This document shows positions 7,464-16,232 of a DNA stretch of 64,000 nt, piece after piece (position 1 is the stretch's first letter; each line of letters begins with the position of its first letter). Position numbers and translations under genes: made by a program. The stretch is from NCBI RefSeq assembly GCF_032085515.1, contig NZ_JASXSX010000001.1, positions 682,001-746,000 of the forward strand. Reading direction: 5' to 3'. The stretch comes from Gleimia hominis (lineage in GTDB: Bacteria > Actinomycetota > Actinomycetes > Actinomycetales > Actinomycetaceae). A model generated the notes under the pieces. The model did not search any database, was not told where the DNA came from, and was given only the letters and a program-made list of their open reading frames with translations.

Positions 7464-8897
7464 ATGAGATACCGTTCTACCCGTGGTAAGCCCCAGGACC
7501 CTTCTTTGTCGTTTACGGAAATACTGTTGGCTGGTCTTGCGCCCGACGGCGGCCTTTACATGCCGGAGCACTACCCGCATCTGTCAGAAGAAGACCTTCT
7601 TGCGTTGAAAACGGTTTTTGAACGCAGGGGGTACCCGGGTCTGGCTTGCGCCGTAATGTCGTTGTACATCGACGATATTCCGCGTGAGGCACTGCAGCGT
7701 CTATGCCTAAGAGCGTACTCGGAAGCGAAGTTTTCGACGGCAAAAGTGGCTCCGGTGTCGAAAATTGATGAGGGTACCTGGATGCTCCACCTGTCGAATG
7801 GGCCAACTGCGGCGTTCAAAGATATGGCAATGCAGATGCTGGGCCAGTTGTTCGAGTACGTGCTGGCAGCAAACGAGACTGAACTAAATATCCTTGGTGC
7901 TACCTCGGGTGACACGGGGTCTTCAGCTGAATACGCCATGCTTGGGAAGAAAAATATCCGGGTTTTTATGCTCACCCCTGCTGGGAGGATGACGCCTTTT
8001 CAACAAGCGCAAATGTTTGGGATCGATGATCCGAGAATCATAAATGTGGCTTTAGATGGTGTTTTTGATGATTGTCAGGATGTAGTTAAAGCGGTATCGG
8101 CGGATGCGCGGTTCAAACGCAGATACTCGATTGGCGCTGTGAATTCGATTAACTGGGCTCGGCTTCTCGCACAAGTGGTTTACTACGTTGCTGCGTGGAT
8201 TCAGGTTAGTGGCGATCCCGGACAGCGGGTTTCTTTTTCCGTCCCCACAGGCAATTTTGGTGACGTTTGCGCTGGTCACGTGGCACGAAGCATGGGGGTG
8301 CCTATTGAAAAACTCGTGGTGGCAACTAACGAAAACGATGTGTTGGATGAGTTTTTCCGCACTGGAGTGTACAGGGTACGTTCATCCGCGGAGACTTTAG
8401 AGACGTCTAGTCCCTCAATGGACATTTCCAAGGCGTCGAACTTTGAGCGTTTCGTGTTCGATCTGCTTGGGTGCGATACTGGCCGGGTTCGGGAACTGTT
8501 TGGAAGCCAGTTGAACACTAGGGGGTACTTCGATTTGTCTGCCCACGAGGCTGTGGAGCGTGCGCGGGAGGAGTTTGGTTTCGACTCGGGTTCCTCCACG
8601 CATGCTGATCGGCTGAGGGGGATCGCGGAGGTGCATCGCCAGCATGGGGTACTTATGGACCCTCACACGGCGGACGCTTGGAACGTCAGCAGGAAGCACC
8701 TCGGTGAGGAACCAATGATTGTGCTAGAAACCGCCTTACCCGTGAAGTTCGCGGACACCATTGAGCAAGCACTTGGTTTTACCCCCAAGGTACCCCCTCG
8801 GTTTGCCGGTATTGAAAAAGCGCCGCGACACGTGACTCACCTGCCGAAAAGTGTTGATTCTGTGAAGAATCTGATTCGGAAGACAGTCGACGGGTAG
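7464..8897 (+). CDS. thrC: Threonine synthase
   Basis: A 477-residue PLP enzyme that converts O-phospho-L-homoserine to L-threonine. The N terminus MRYRSTRGKPQDPSLSFTE and LAPDGGLYMPE are the signature of the longer (E. coli/fungal-type) class. SNGPTAAFKDMAMQ places the PLP lysine at 119, ATSGDTGSSA is the phosphate-binding stretch, and VPTGNFGD(V)CAG is conserved. Length is normal for this class (about 430-490). The ATG has only a weak purine-rich upstream sequence. No other threonine-pathway gene is beside it. Three or more GGTACC or GGGGGTACTT elements fall inside the gene without disturbing conserved motifs. It converges on wrbA. Confidence 0.95.
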   Translation: MRYRSTRGKPQDPSLSFTEILLAGLAPDGGLYMPEHYPHLSEEDLLALKTVFERRGYPGLACAVMSLYIDDIPREALQRLCLRAYSEAKFSTAKVAPVSKIDEGTWMLHLSNGPTAAFKDMAMQMLGQLFEYVLAANETELNILGATSGDTGSSAEYAMLGKKNIRVFMLTPAGRMTPFQQAQMFGIDDPRIINVALDGVFDDCQDVVKAVSADARFKRRYSIGAVNSINWARLLAQVVYYVAAWIQVSGDPGQRVSFSVPTGNFGDVCAGHVARSMGVPIEKLVVATNENDVLDEFFRTGVYRVRSSAETLETSSPSMDISKASNFERFVFDLLGCDTGRVRELFGSQLNTRGYFDLSAHEAVERAREEFGFDSGSSTHADRLRGIAEVHRQHGVLMDPHTADAWNVSRKHLGEEPMIVLETALPVKFADTIEQALGFTPKVPPRFAGIEKAPRHVTHLPKSVDSVKNLIRKTVDG

Positions 8898-8944
8898 CGG
8901 CGCCCCTAAACGGTCACTTCGCTCGCCTTCCGGGCGCGTAGCGG

Positions 8945-9544
8945 TTACTTCGCTAGCTTGCCGGCAACCTTAAGAACTCGTTTGGTCATGTGCTTGAGAG
9001 CAGCCTTCGTGGACTCTGGCAGCTCTTTGTCGTTGTTGATTCCGGTAACGTGCCCCACGCCGTACGGGTTTCCGTCGGTGAACTTGAGCGGATCCGTGTA
9101 CCCTGGTGTCACAATGTAGCCTCCCATGTGAATAATGGTTTGGTACATTTTCATCAGGGTGGTTTCTTGGCCTCCGTGCAGCGTGTTCGATGAGGTGAAT
9201 GCTGCGTACACCTTGTCCGCCAGCTTTCCCTCTGCCCACAAGCCGCCGAGCGTATCCAAGAAAGATTGGAACTGGCCGGTCACGTTTGAGAACCGGGTGG
9301 GGGAGCCGAAGATTACCGCGTCTGCCCACTCTATGTCCTCTCCGGTTGCGGGTGGCAGATCCTTGGTGGCGTTGTAGTTCGCCGTCCACGCTGGGTTGTT
9401 GGCAAACACCTCGGGGTCCACTGTTTCTTTAATGTGCCGCACGCGCACGTCCGCACCGGCTTCTTTCGCGGCTTCTTCCACGATTTTCGCCATTTTGGTG
9501 CCATGTCCTGTTGCTGAGTAGTAAATAACTGCAAGTTTCGTCAT
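8945..9544 (-). CDS. wrbA: WrbA-type NAD(P)H:quinone oxidoreductase
   Basis: A 199-residue flavodoxin-like protein that reduces quinones with two electrons, limiting redox cycling. The FMN phosphate loop is SATGHGTKMA (residues 10-19). FGSPTRFSNVTGQFQSFLD and FTSSNTLHGGQETTL are WrbA hallmarks, and the C-terminal GGYIVTPGYTD is conserved. Length matches the family (about 200). ATG at 9542-9544 is preceded by GAAAGG. It lies beside the heat-shock operon but is transcribed divergently from it, across a 350-bp spacer holding the dnaK promoter. Confidence 0.95.
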   Translation of the reverse strand: MTKLAVIYYSATGHGTKMAKIVEEAAKEAGADVRVRHIKETVDPEVFANNPAWTANYNATKDLPPATGEDIEWADAVIFGSPTRFSNVTGQFQSFLDTLGGLWAEGKLADKVYAAFTSSNTLHGGQETTLMKMYQTIIHMGGYIVTPGYTDPLKFTDGNPYGVGHVTGINNDKELPESTKAALKHMTKRVLKVAGKLAK

Positions 9545-9791
9545 TTTGAATGCCTTTCGTTGGTTCGCTTTTTAGCGGTCTGTTTTCGTCGATTGCTTTA
9601 ACGATTGCACGCAAGTTTTCGGTTTGCAACAGGGCCCGGGGCGCTAATTCTCACTAACAACTTGGGAATAAAACTCGCCTTTTGGTGCGCTAGTTCGCCT
9701 GTTTCTCACTTGAGGGTACCTTCACCGTTTGGAAGTGAGCTAATGCACATGAGGTTCGCGGTGGGTTTGGAATATAAATGAAGGTCCTAAC

Positions 9792-9812
9792 GTTGAGTTA
9801 AGTAGACTCAAG
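9792..9812. promoter_or_regulatory. HAIR operator 1 for HspR, upstream of dnaK
   Basis: TTGAGT, seven bases, ACTCAA (outer G and G) matches the HspR-associated inverted repeat consensus CTTGAGT-N7-ACTCAAG in both half-sites. It lies about 36 bases before the predicted -35 box. Confidence 0.9.
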
Positions 9813-9827
9813 TTTGAGGCATTCGAG

Positions 9828-9855
9828 TTGACACGTGAATGCGTGAAAGTAAACT
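9828..9855 (+). promoter_or_regulatory. dnaK promoter (-35 TTGACA, -10 TAAACT)
   Basis: TTGACA at 9828-9833 and TAAACT at 9850-9855 are separated by 16 bases, a good match to a housekeeping sigma promoter. The -10 box overlaps the left arm of HAIR operator 2, so HspR bound there would block RNA polymerase. The assignment is by pattern only. Confidence 0.7.
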
Positions 9856-9874
9856 TGAGTGCAAGAGACTCAAT
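9854..9874. promoter_or_regulatory. HAIR operator 2 for HspR, overlapping dnaK -10
   Basis: CTTGAGT-N7-ACTCAA matches the HspR operator on 13 of 14 half-site bases. It lies 22 bases before the dnaK start codon and overlaps the predicted -10 box. Confidence 0.9.
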
Positions 9875-9896
9875 ATGGATTTTTAAGGAGGCCACA

Positions 9897-11777
9897 ATGG
9901 CACGTGCAGTAGGTATTGACCTTGGCACTACAAACTCGGCTATCGCCACGCTCGAAGGCGGCGAGCCCACTATTATCGCTAACGCGGAAGGTGCGCGCAC
10001 TACCCCTTCCGTAGTTGCGTTCTCCAAAAATGGAGAGGTCCTGGTAGGTGAAATCGCAAAACGCCAGGCAGTGACCAACGTTGATCGCACAATCATGTCG
10101 GTCAAGCGTCACATGGGCAGCGACTGGGACGTAGCTGTTGATGACAAGAAATACACGGCGCAGGAAATCTCCGCTCGGATCCTCGGGAAACTGAAACGAG
10201 ACGCGGAAGAGTACCTTGGTGAATCCGTAACCGACGCCGTCATCACCGTTCCTGCATACTTCAACGACGCGCAGCGTCAGGCAACCAAAGATGCGGGTAA
10301 GATCGCGGGTTTGAACGTGTCGCGGATTGTTAACGAACCAACGGCAGCGGCTTTGGCGTACGGCTTAGCTAAAGGTAAAGAAGATGAACTCATCCTAGTG
10401 TTCGACTTGGGTGGGGGTACCTTCGACGTTTCACTGCTGGAAATCGGTAAAGATTCAGACGACGGAGACACGTTCTCTACCATCGAGGTGCGCGCCACCT
10501 CAGGTGACAACCACCTTGGCGGTGACGACTGGGATAACGCGATCGTCAAATGGCTGGTTGAGCAGGTGAAGACGAAGACGGGCAATGACCTGTCGAAGGA
10601 CCCGGTTGCTATGCAGCGTCTGCGTGATGCTGCTGAGCAGGCGAAGAAGGAACTGTCGTCATCCACGGCAACGAACATTTCCCTGCAGTACCTAACTATG
10701 GTTGATGGGGTACCTGTTCACTTGGACGAAACGCTAACGCGCGCACACTTCGAAGATATGACTTCCGACTTGTTGGAACGTACGAAAGCTCCGTTTGAGG
10801 CAGTAATCCGAGACGCCGGTGTTGATATTAAAGACATCGACCACGTGATTCTCGTCGGTGGTTCAACGCGTATGCCCGCCGTGGGTGAAGTTGTTAAGAA
10901 ACTGACCGGTGGTAAGGAACCCTCGAAGTCAGTGAACCCGGACGAAGTCGTTGCCATGGGCGCCGCGCTGCAGGCCGGTGTAATGCAGGGCGATCGTAAA
11001 GACGTTCTGCTAATCGACGTGACCCCCCTGTCCCTCGGGATTGAAACCAAGGGTGGGTTCATGACGAAACTAATCGACCGCAACACGGCGATCCCCACGA
11101 AGTCCACGGAAGTGTTCTCCACAGCCGAAGACAACCAGCCATCCGTGCTGATCCAGGTTTTCCAAGGGGAACGCGAGTTCGCGCGCGACAACAAACCACT
11201 GGGAACGTTTGAACTCACCGGAATTGCTCCCGCACCGCGCGGCGTCCCTCAGATTGAAGTGACGTTCGATATCGACGCAAACGGTATCGTCCACGTTTCT
11301 GCGAAGGACCGCGGTACGGGTAAGGAACAATCGATGACCATCACGGGTGGTTCGGCACTACCTAAAGATGAGATCGACCGGATGGTGAAAGAAGCTGAAG
11401 CGCACGCGGAGGAAGATAAGAAACGTCGTGAAGACGCGGAGGTTCGCAACACTGCGGAGCAGACCGTGTACTCGATGGAGAAAATCCTGAAAGACGAGTC
11501 GGAGAAGATCTCGGACGAAACGGCTAACACCGTTCGTGCGGATGTGGATGCCCTTAAGAAAGCCCTTGAGGGGGACGACTCGGACGCGGTCAAAACTGCT
11601 TTGGACAAACTGAACGAATCCAGTATGAAGATTGGTCAGGAAGTTTACGCAGCCAGCCAGCAAGAAGAGGCAGCAGGTGCTTCTGAGGCGGGTGAGCAGC
11701 CGAAGCAGGAATCCAACTCGGGTGACGATGACGACGTCATAGATGCTGAAATCGTTGATGAAGAGGAAGATAAGTGA
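9897..11777 (+). CDS. dnaK: Hsp70 chaperone DnaK
   Basis: A 626-residue ATP-dependent chaperone that binds exposed hydrophobic segments. The N terminus MARAVGIDLGTTNSAIA begins the actin-like nucleotide-binding domain; VFDLGGGTFDVSLLEI and ILVGGSTRMPAVGEVV are its later phosphate and adenosine motifs. The substrate-binding domain starts near DVTPLSLGIETKGG, and the acidic C-terminal tail is present. The open frame extends upstream, but ATG at 9897 with AAGGAGG and the conserved N terminus sets the start. The stop TGA overlaps the GTG of grpE by four bases. Two HAIR sites upstream show HspR control. One GGTACC element lies in the GGGTF codons of the conserved phosphate motif, where the protein itself fixes the sequence. 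Confidence 0.98.
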   Translation: MARAVGIDLGTTNSAIATLEGGEPTIIANAEGARTTPSVVAFSKNGEVLVGEIAKRQAVTNVDRTIMSVKRHMGSDWDVAVDDKKYTAQEISARILGKLKRDAEEYLGESVTDAVITVPAYFNDAQRQATKDAGKIAGLNVSRIVNEPTAAALAYGLAKGKEDELILVFDLGGGTFDVSLLEIGKDSDDGDTFSTIEVRATSGDNHLGGDDWDNAIVKWLVEQVKTKTGNDLSKDPVAMQRLRDAAEQAKKELSSSTATNISLQYLTMVDGVPVHLDETLTRAHFEDMTSDLLERTKAPFEAVIRDAGVDIKDIDHVILVGGSTRMPAVGEVVKKLTGGKEPSKSVNPDEVVAMGAALQAGVMQGDRKDVLLIDVTPLSLGIETKGGFMTKLIDRNTAIPTKSTEVFSTAEDNQPSVLIQVFQGEREFARDNKPLGTFELTGIAPAPRGVPQIEVTFDIDANGIVHVSAKDRGTGKEQSMTITGGSALPKDEIDRMVKEAEAHAEEDKKRREDAEVRNTAEQTVYSMEKILKDESEKISDETANTVRADVDALKKALEGDDSDAVKTALDKLNESSMKIGQEVYAASQQEEAAGASEAGEQPKQESNSGDDDDVIDAEIVDEEEDK

Positions 11778-12526
11778 GTAACGAAGAACTGAATCATGAC
11801 CCTGAAAACCAGGATCGTGAGGAGGTTACGCGTGATCAGGGCGTGAACCCCGAATCCGCGCAAACCGATGGTGAGGTGGGGGGTACCTCGGAGGAATCCC
11901 CCCGCCCCACCCCTTCGGAACCCGCAGGTACCCCCGCGGGGGATAACCCGGAAACCGGTGCACAACCTCAAGAAGAAACTGATGGCACCGAGGAAACCTT
12001 GGACCCGGAGGACATCTCACACCTGGAAGAACAGCTCGCCGACGTTGACACGAGTGCGGACGCGAACGAATTAGACGCAGCTCGCGAACAGATGGCTCAG
12101 CTCGGTGACGATCTCGCTCGTGCCCGCGCGGACCATTACAACCTGCAGCAGCAGCACAATAACTACGTGCGGCGGTCTAAGCAGGACATTTCGGACGCGC
12201 GCAAACTCGGGCATGGGGAAGTGGTGGAAGCATTGATGCCGGTACTTGACGACATTGATGCAGCCCGAACTGCCGGTGCTCTGGAGGAAGGTACCCCCTT
12301 CACCGCGATCGTCACGAAGCTGGAAACTACGCTGCAAAACCGCTACGAACTAACGCGGTTCGGGGAGGAAGGGGAAGAATTCGACCCCGCCCACCATGAA
12401 GCAGTCATGGCTGTGCCAACTGAAGGTGTGGAACACCCAACGATTCAGCAAGTCGTGCAGAAAGGCTACCGAGTGGGCGAGCGCGTGCTCCGACCAGCAA
12501 AAGTAATCGTGGCGAACCCTCAATAA
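11774..12526 (+). CDS. grpE: Nucleotide exchange factor GrpE
   Basis: A 250-residue co-chaperone that releases ADP from DnaK. The long acidic N-terminal tail (about residues 1-100) is low in complexity and holds two opposed GGTACC elements (encoding GGTSEESPRP and AGTPAGDN). It is followed by the dimer coiled coil (DLARARADHYNLQQQHNNYV) and the beta-wing end (VVQKGYRVGERVLRPAKVIVA), both diagnostic. The start is the GTG at 11774, translationally coupled to the dnaK stop. The tail is longer than that of many GrpE proteins, partly from the element-encoded residues. It is the second gene of the HspR-controlled operon. Confidence 0.96.
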   Translation: MSNEELNHDPENQDREEVTRDQGVNPESAQTDGEVGGTSEESPRPTPSEPAGTPAGDNPETGAQPQEETDGTEETLDPEDISHLEEQLADVDTSADANELDAAREQMAQLGDDLARARADHYNLQQQHNNYVRRSKQDISDARKLGHGEVVEALMPVLDDIDAARTAGALEEGTPFTAIVTKLETTLQNRYELTRFGEEGEEFDPAHHEAVMAVPTEGVEHPTIQQVVQKGYRVGERVLRPAKVIVANPQ

Positions 12527-12562
12527 ATGACTGAAAAATACGTTGAAGGGAGGTGAGGGAAC

Positions 12563-13585
12563 ATGGCTGGTCACGATTGGATGGACAAAGATTTCTACAA
12601 AGTGTTAGGCGTTAAGAAAGACGCGAGCGCAAGTGAAATTAAGAAAGCATACCGTTCTCTCGCGCGTAAACTTCACCCAGATAAGAACCCGGGCGACAAA
12701 AAAGCGGAAAGCCGGTTCAAAGAGGTCGGTGAGGCCTACAACGTTCTGTCAGACCCTGAACAGCGGAAACAATATGATGCGATCAGAGCCATGGCGGGCG
12801 GAGGGGCGAGATTCTCCGCGGGCCCTGGAGGGGCCGGCGCCGGTTTCGAAGACGTATTCGGATCCATGTTCGGAGGCTCCGGAAACGGGCATCGAGTACG
12901 GTTTTCCACTTCAGGCGGCGCCGGCGGCGGCTTAGACGACATCTTATCCGGGATTTTCAACGGTGGCGGCGGCGCCGGTAGGGGCGGGTTCGGTGGTTTT
13001 GGTCAACACGCTTACCAGGACTACCAATCTCCCTCAAAGGGCGCTGACCTAGCCGCATCCACGACGATTTCCCTGCGACAAGCCGTGCAAGGGGCGACGT
13101 TGAAAATGACCGTTGAGGGACGTTCCCTGACGGTGCGGGTACCTGCTGGGGTGAATGATGGGCAGAAAATCCGGATCCGTGGGAAAGGCCGTCCCGGCGT
13201 TAACGGAGGAGCTTCCGGTGACTTGGTTGTCGCAATCGGAGTTCGGAAAGATCCCGTGTTTTCCCTTAGTGGCAAGAACCTGCACATGAAATTGCCGGTT
13301 TCTTACCCTGAGGCAGTGCTCGGCTCTAAAGTCGAGGTGCCACTACTGGATGGTTCCACCGTAACCGTGAAAGTACCCCCGGGTACCTCGGGAGGCACCC
13401 ACCTGCGGGTACGTCGACGCGGTGTGGATGACGGTAAACGGCGCGGTGACCTCATTATTGAGGTGGAAATAGCTGTCCCCAGCGTAACCTCGAAGGCATT
13501 CAAGGACTCCGTGCGTAAACTCTCCGAAGCGACACAAGGGTGGGATCCACGCGCGGACCTTAACGCCCACGTGTGGCAAAGCTAA
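12563..13585 (+). CDS. dnaJ: DnaJ-type J-domain co-chaperone lacking the zinc finger
   Basis: A 340-residue Hsp40 that stimulates the DnaK ATPase. The J domain (residues 8-75) has the essential HPD at 38-40. It is followed by a Gly/Phe-rich stretch (about 75-150) and the two C-terminal beta domains (from ASTTISLRQAVQGATLKMTV; LPVSYPEAVLGSKVEVPLLDG is typical). There are no Cys-x-x-Cys-x-Gly-x-Gly repeats; no cysteine occurs at all. By architecture it is a type II, CbpA-like J protein although it sits in the dnaK operon. GGGAGGTGAGGG before the ATG at 12563 is a strong ribosome-binding site. It follows grpE by 36 bases. Confidence 0.93.
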   Translation: MAGHDWMDKDFYKVLGVKKDASASEIKKAYRSLARKLHPDKNPGDKKAESRFKEVGEAYNVLSDPEQRKQYDAIRAMAGGGARFSAGPGGAGAGFEDVFGSMFGGSGNGHRVRFSTSGGAGGGLDDILSGIFNGGGGAGRGGFGGFGQHAYQDYQSPSKGADLAASTTISLRQAVQGATLKMTVEGRSLTVRVPAGVNDGQKIRIRGKGRPGVNGGASGDLVVAIGVRKDPVFSLSGKNLHMKLPVSYPEAVLGSKVEVPLLDGSTVTVKVPPGTSGGTHLRVRRRGVDDGKRRGDLIIEVEIAVPSVTSKAFKDSVRKLSEATQGWDPRADLNAHVWQS

Positions 13586-13795
13586 GTAGGCCTAGGCGAA
13601 ACGCGGGTTCGCTGGCGGACGTGAACCACTTGGGGGTACTTTGGTTGCATCAGTTCCCGATGATCAAGGTACCCCCTCGTATTTAACAGCGAAGGTGTTT
13701 AACGGTGACGCATCGGTGTGTTGTAAATCGGGCCTCTGTGTGCATTGATAAGCGCTCGCGGGTGGAACGATAAATTGGCGGAAAGGAGGAGGGAA
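13586..13795. other. dnaJ-hspR spacer with opposed GGTACC-type elements
   Basis: TTGGGGGTACTTTGG (about 13630) and TCAAGGTACCCCCTC (about 13665) face each other and could pair over about ten bases with a loop near 25 bases. No U-run follows, so termination is uncertain. hspR may be read from the dnaK promoter or from its own; no HAIR was seen here. Confidence 0.4.
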
Positions 13796-14281
13796 ATGGC
13801 AGTAACAACGTTTGTTATTTCTGTTGCGGCAGAACTAGCTGGAATGCATCCACAAACCTTGCGCCAATACGACCGGTTAGGACTCGTGACCCCGGCAAGA
13901 ACCAAGGGGCGAGGACGCAGGTACACATACCAGGATGTTGAGAAACTCCGTGAAATACAACGCCTATCCCAAGAAGACGGCGTGAATCTTGAGGGCGTGC
14001 GCCAGATTCTGCAGTTGCGTGAAGAGCTGCTCGAAACTCAAGAGAAACTGCAACGCTTGCAGACAGTAGCGGAAAACGTGCGCAATAAGCTGTCCGCTTT
14101 TGAGGCTAGGCGCGATCGCGTGTTTACGGCGTCACCGCGCGGCGACGTTTTTCAGAGTCGGCGTGGCAAACGGCCACGAGCACAGGCAGGTGCCTTAGTA
14201 CCCGCAACCGGGGCTCTGGTGCACGTGCCGAAACGAGGGTACAAAGCACTTATACGGTTCAACGACGAACGGCTACCGTGA
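13796..14281 (+). CDS. hspR: HspR, MerR-family heat-shock repressor
   Basis: A 161-residue repressor that binds HAIR sites, usually with DnaK as co-repressor in actinobacteria. The MerR-type helix-turn-helix and wing cover residues 5-75: FVISVAAELAGMHPQTLRQY, DRLGLVTPARTKGRGRRY and the helix VEKLREIQRLSQEDGVNLEG. A leucine-rich coiled coil follows (LREELLETQEKLQRLQTV, about 85-110). The basic C-terminal third (about 115-161) is longer than in many HspR proteins and unassigned. ATG at 13796 with GGAGGAGGG upstream is preferred over an in-frame start 51 bases earlier. Targets visible in this window are the dnaK and clpB promoters. Confidence 0.95.
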   Translation: MAVTTFVISVAAELAGMHPQTLRQYDRLGLVTPARTKGRGRRYTYQDVEKLREIQRLSQEDGVNLEGVRQILQLREELLETQEKLQRLQTVAENVRNKLSAFEARRDRVFTASPRGDVFQSRRGKRPRAQAGALVPATGALVHVPKRGYKALIRFNDERLP

Positions 14282-14670
14282 CGAAGTGTATGACGGTAGT
14301 TATCCAACGTGTGATCTACCGCAGGCTTGCTGTAGTAATGCACGTACCCCCATTTTTCTGACAGACTTTGGTGATCTGCCTCCCACACTGTTTTGAACAG
14401 CTGTCCCACAGGTACCCCCATCGATTTCGATGACTCTAATATCCACGCGGTACCTTCGACGATCAGAAGGTGCATCAGGTGGGGTACTTGGAACGTTTTA
14501 CTACTTGGCTGCTACGGTGCGGTTGTGAAGTAGCGTTCGCGGATAGCCGCTGCATGAGGTTAAGGTAAAGACTGGGTAAGAAATACAGCAGGATTTCATA
14601 TGGGTAGTTCTAAGACACAGATCAACTGATGCAGACACCCACCAAAGAACCAATAGGTGAGAGACCGTGA
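14282..14670. other. Spacer between hspR and the peptide transporter, no gene
   Basis: A 389-bp spacer. It contains two GGTACC elements (near 14411 and 14450) and two variants (ACGTACCCCC near 14342, GGGGTACTT near 14481). A minus-strand open frame overlapping it and the end of hspR has no family features and is treated as spurious. No terminator or promoter could be assigned with confidence. Confidence 0.5.
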
Positions 14671-16224
14671 ATGGTTCGCGGCGAACATGCGCCGATGAAC
14701 GCAACCAAACCGGAAGGAAGAACAATTTCACCGAGCAGCTCAGCTACCAGAGCCGAAAATAAGGATATACAAGCGCGCGCGGACAGAGCGTTTCTCGGCC
14801 ATCCACGCGGCTTAGCGACACTTTTCAACCTAGAACTGTGGGAGCGTTTCTCCTACCTAGGGTTTCAAGCAATTTTGGCGCTCTACTTTGCGTCCGCAAT
14901 AGCTCAGGGTGGATTGGGATATGAGGAATCCACGGCCTCATCAATCGTCGCCGCCTACGGGGCGCTGGTGTATTTACTATCAATCGCAGGCGCCTGGATA
15001 GCAGACCGAGTTTCCGGTACCCATCATGCCGTTTTGTGGGGAGGGATAATCATCGCAGCGGGACACATCGCGATGGGGGTACCTACAGAAGTTTTCACCT
15101 GGGTGGGGCTGGCTTTAATAATCGTTGGAACAGGCCTGCTTAAACCGAACGTGTCAACAATGGTGGGGGAGCTTTACGAGAAAGGTGATCAACGCCGAGA
15201 TGCGGGGTTCTCCATCTACTACTCCGGTATAAACATCGGAGCTTTCTTAGGACCACTCATTGCCGGTTGGTTGGGCCAAACCTACAACTGGCACTACGGA
15301 TTTGCTGCTGCCGCAGTAGGAATGATCGCAGGCGTAATCCAGTTCATCGCAGGAGGTAAGTACTTAGCGGGGCGCGAAAAGGGAGAAGAAATCCGCGCTG
15401 CCTTCAGAGCGGATAAACACTTCTTTACTACTGTCGGGTTGGTGGCCGCAGCGGTGGTAGTAGCCGTGGTTTTCGCAGTATCCTCACGCGATTCCTTAGG
15501 TACCCTCGTGAACCTAGTGACTATTGTGACGCTACTCGTGCCGTTCTTTTACCTAGTGATGATGAGCCGATCTTCTCAAGTCACCCAAGCGGAGAAAAAG
15601 AACTTGTTTCCTTATTCTTTGCTGCTCGTGGCTCTCGTCATGTATAACCTCACGTACTTCCAAACGGGTAACACGCTGAACTTCCTTGCCTTAGATAAAA
15701 CTAATAATTCAATCGGTAGCTTCACGTACCCCTCAACCTGGTACATATCTTTAACCGCGATAGTTGAAATCGTCATGGGGCCGGTGCTCGCGTGGCTTTG
15801 GGTAAAACTCGGTAAGAGGCAACCGCATGTATCTGCAAAAGTGGGCATCGGGGCGATGCTCGGTGGCCTGGCATTTCTAACCGTTGCACTTGGAGTAACG
15901 CTAACGCCGCATGGTGGTCTACTTTCCGCTGGTTGGATGATCTTGTGTTACGTGTGCTTGGGCTTGGGAGATCTGATCTTGCAAACATCTGGCATGTCGG
16001 CCACAACAAAACTGGCTCCAAGGGCGTTCGCGTCCCAAACCATGGCACTTTGGTTTGCCGCAATGGCGCTATCTCAGGGCATTCAAGCACAGATTGTGAA
16101 GTATTTTGACCTTGCCAACGCGGGAGGGTACTTCGGGATCCAAGGGTTCATTATCGCTGGTTACGGGGTTTTTCTAGTGGTTTTAACCCCTTGGATGAAC
16201 AAGCAAATGAATATCGTAGGTTAG
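14671..16224 (+). CDS. POT/PTR2-family proton-coupled di-/tripeptide transporter
   Basis: A 517-residue importer of small peptides driven by the proton gradient, in the cytoplasmic membrane. The family signature NLELWERFSYLGFQAIL (E-x-x-E-R-F type) begins TM1. Other landmarks are YLLSIAGAWIADRVSG, GTGLLKPNVSTMVGELY and FSIYYSGINIGAFLGPLIAG. About 14 hydrophobic segments are present, the usual number in bacterial POT proteins. The start is ATG at 14671 with AGGTGAGAG upstream; an ATG at 14695 is possible. A CocE/X-Pro-type peptidase gene follows after only eight bases and is very likely in the same operon, giving uptake followed by peptide cleavage. Confidence 0.93.
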   Translation: MVRGEHAPMNATKPEGRTISPSSSATRAENKDIQARADRAFLGHPRGLATLFNLELWERFSYLGFQAILALYFASAIAQGGLGYEESTASSIVAAYGALVYLLSIAGAWIADRVSGTHHAVLWGGIIIAAGHIAMGVPTEVFTWVGLALIIVGTGLLKPNVSTMVGELYEKGDQRRDAGFSIYYSGINIGAFLGPLIAGWLGQTYNWHYGFAAAAVGMIAGVIQFIAGGKYLAGREKGEEIRAAFRADKHFFTTVGLVAAAVVVAVVFAVSSRDSLGTLVNLVTIVTLLVPFFYLVMMSRSSQVTQAEKKNLFPYSLLLVALVMYNLTYFQTGNTLNFLALDKTNNSIGSFTYPSTWYISLTAIVEIVMGPVLAWLWVKLGKRQPHVSAKVGIGAMLGGLAFLTVALGVTLTPHGGLLSAGWMILCYVCLGLGDLILQTSGMSATTKLAPRAFASQTMALWFAAMALSQGIQAQIVKYFDLANAGGYFGIQGFIIAGYGVFLVVLTPWMNKQMNIVG

Positions 16225-16232
16225 GAGTGTAG

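Noticed and set aside
10277..10678. Long frames antisense to dnaK, clpC and ppdK
   Set aside because: These are shadows caused by biased third-codon positions in conserved genes.
14152..14475. Minus-strand 107-codon frame behind hspR
   Set aside because: Antisense to the hspR 3' end, with no ribosome-binding site or family features.
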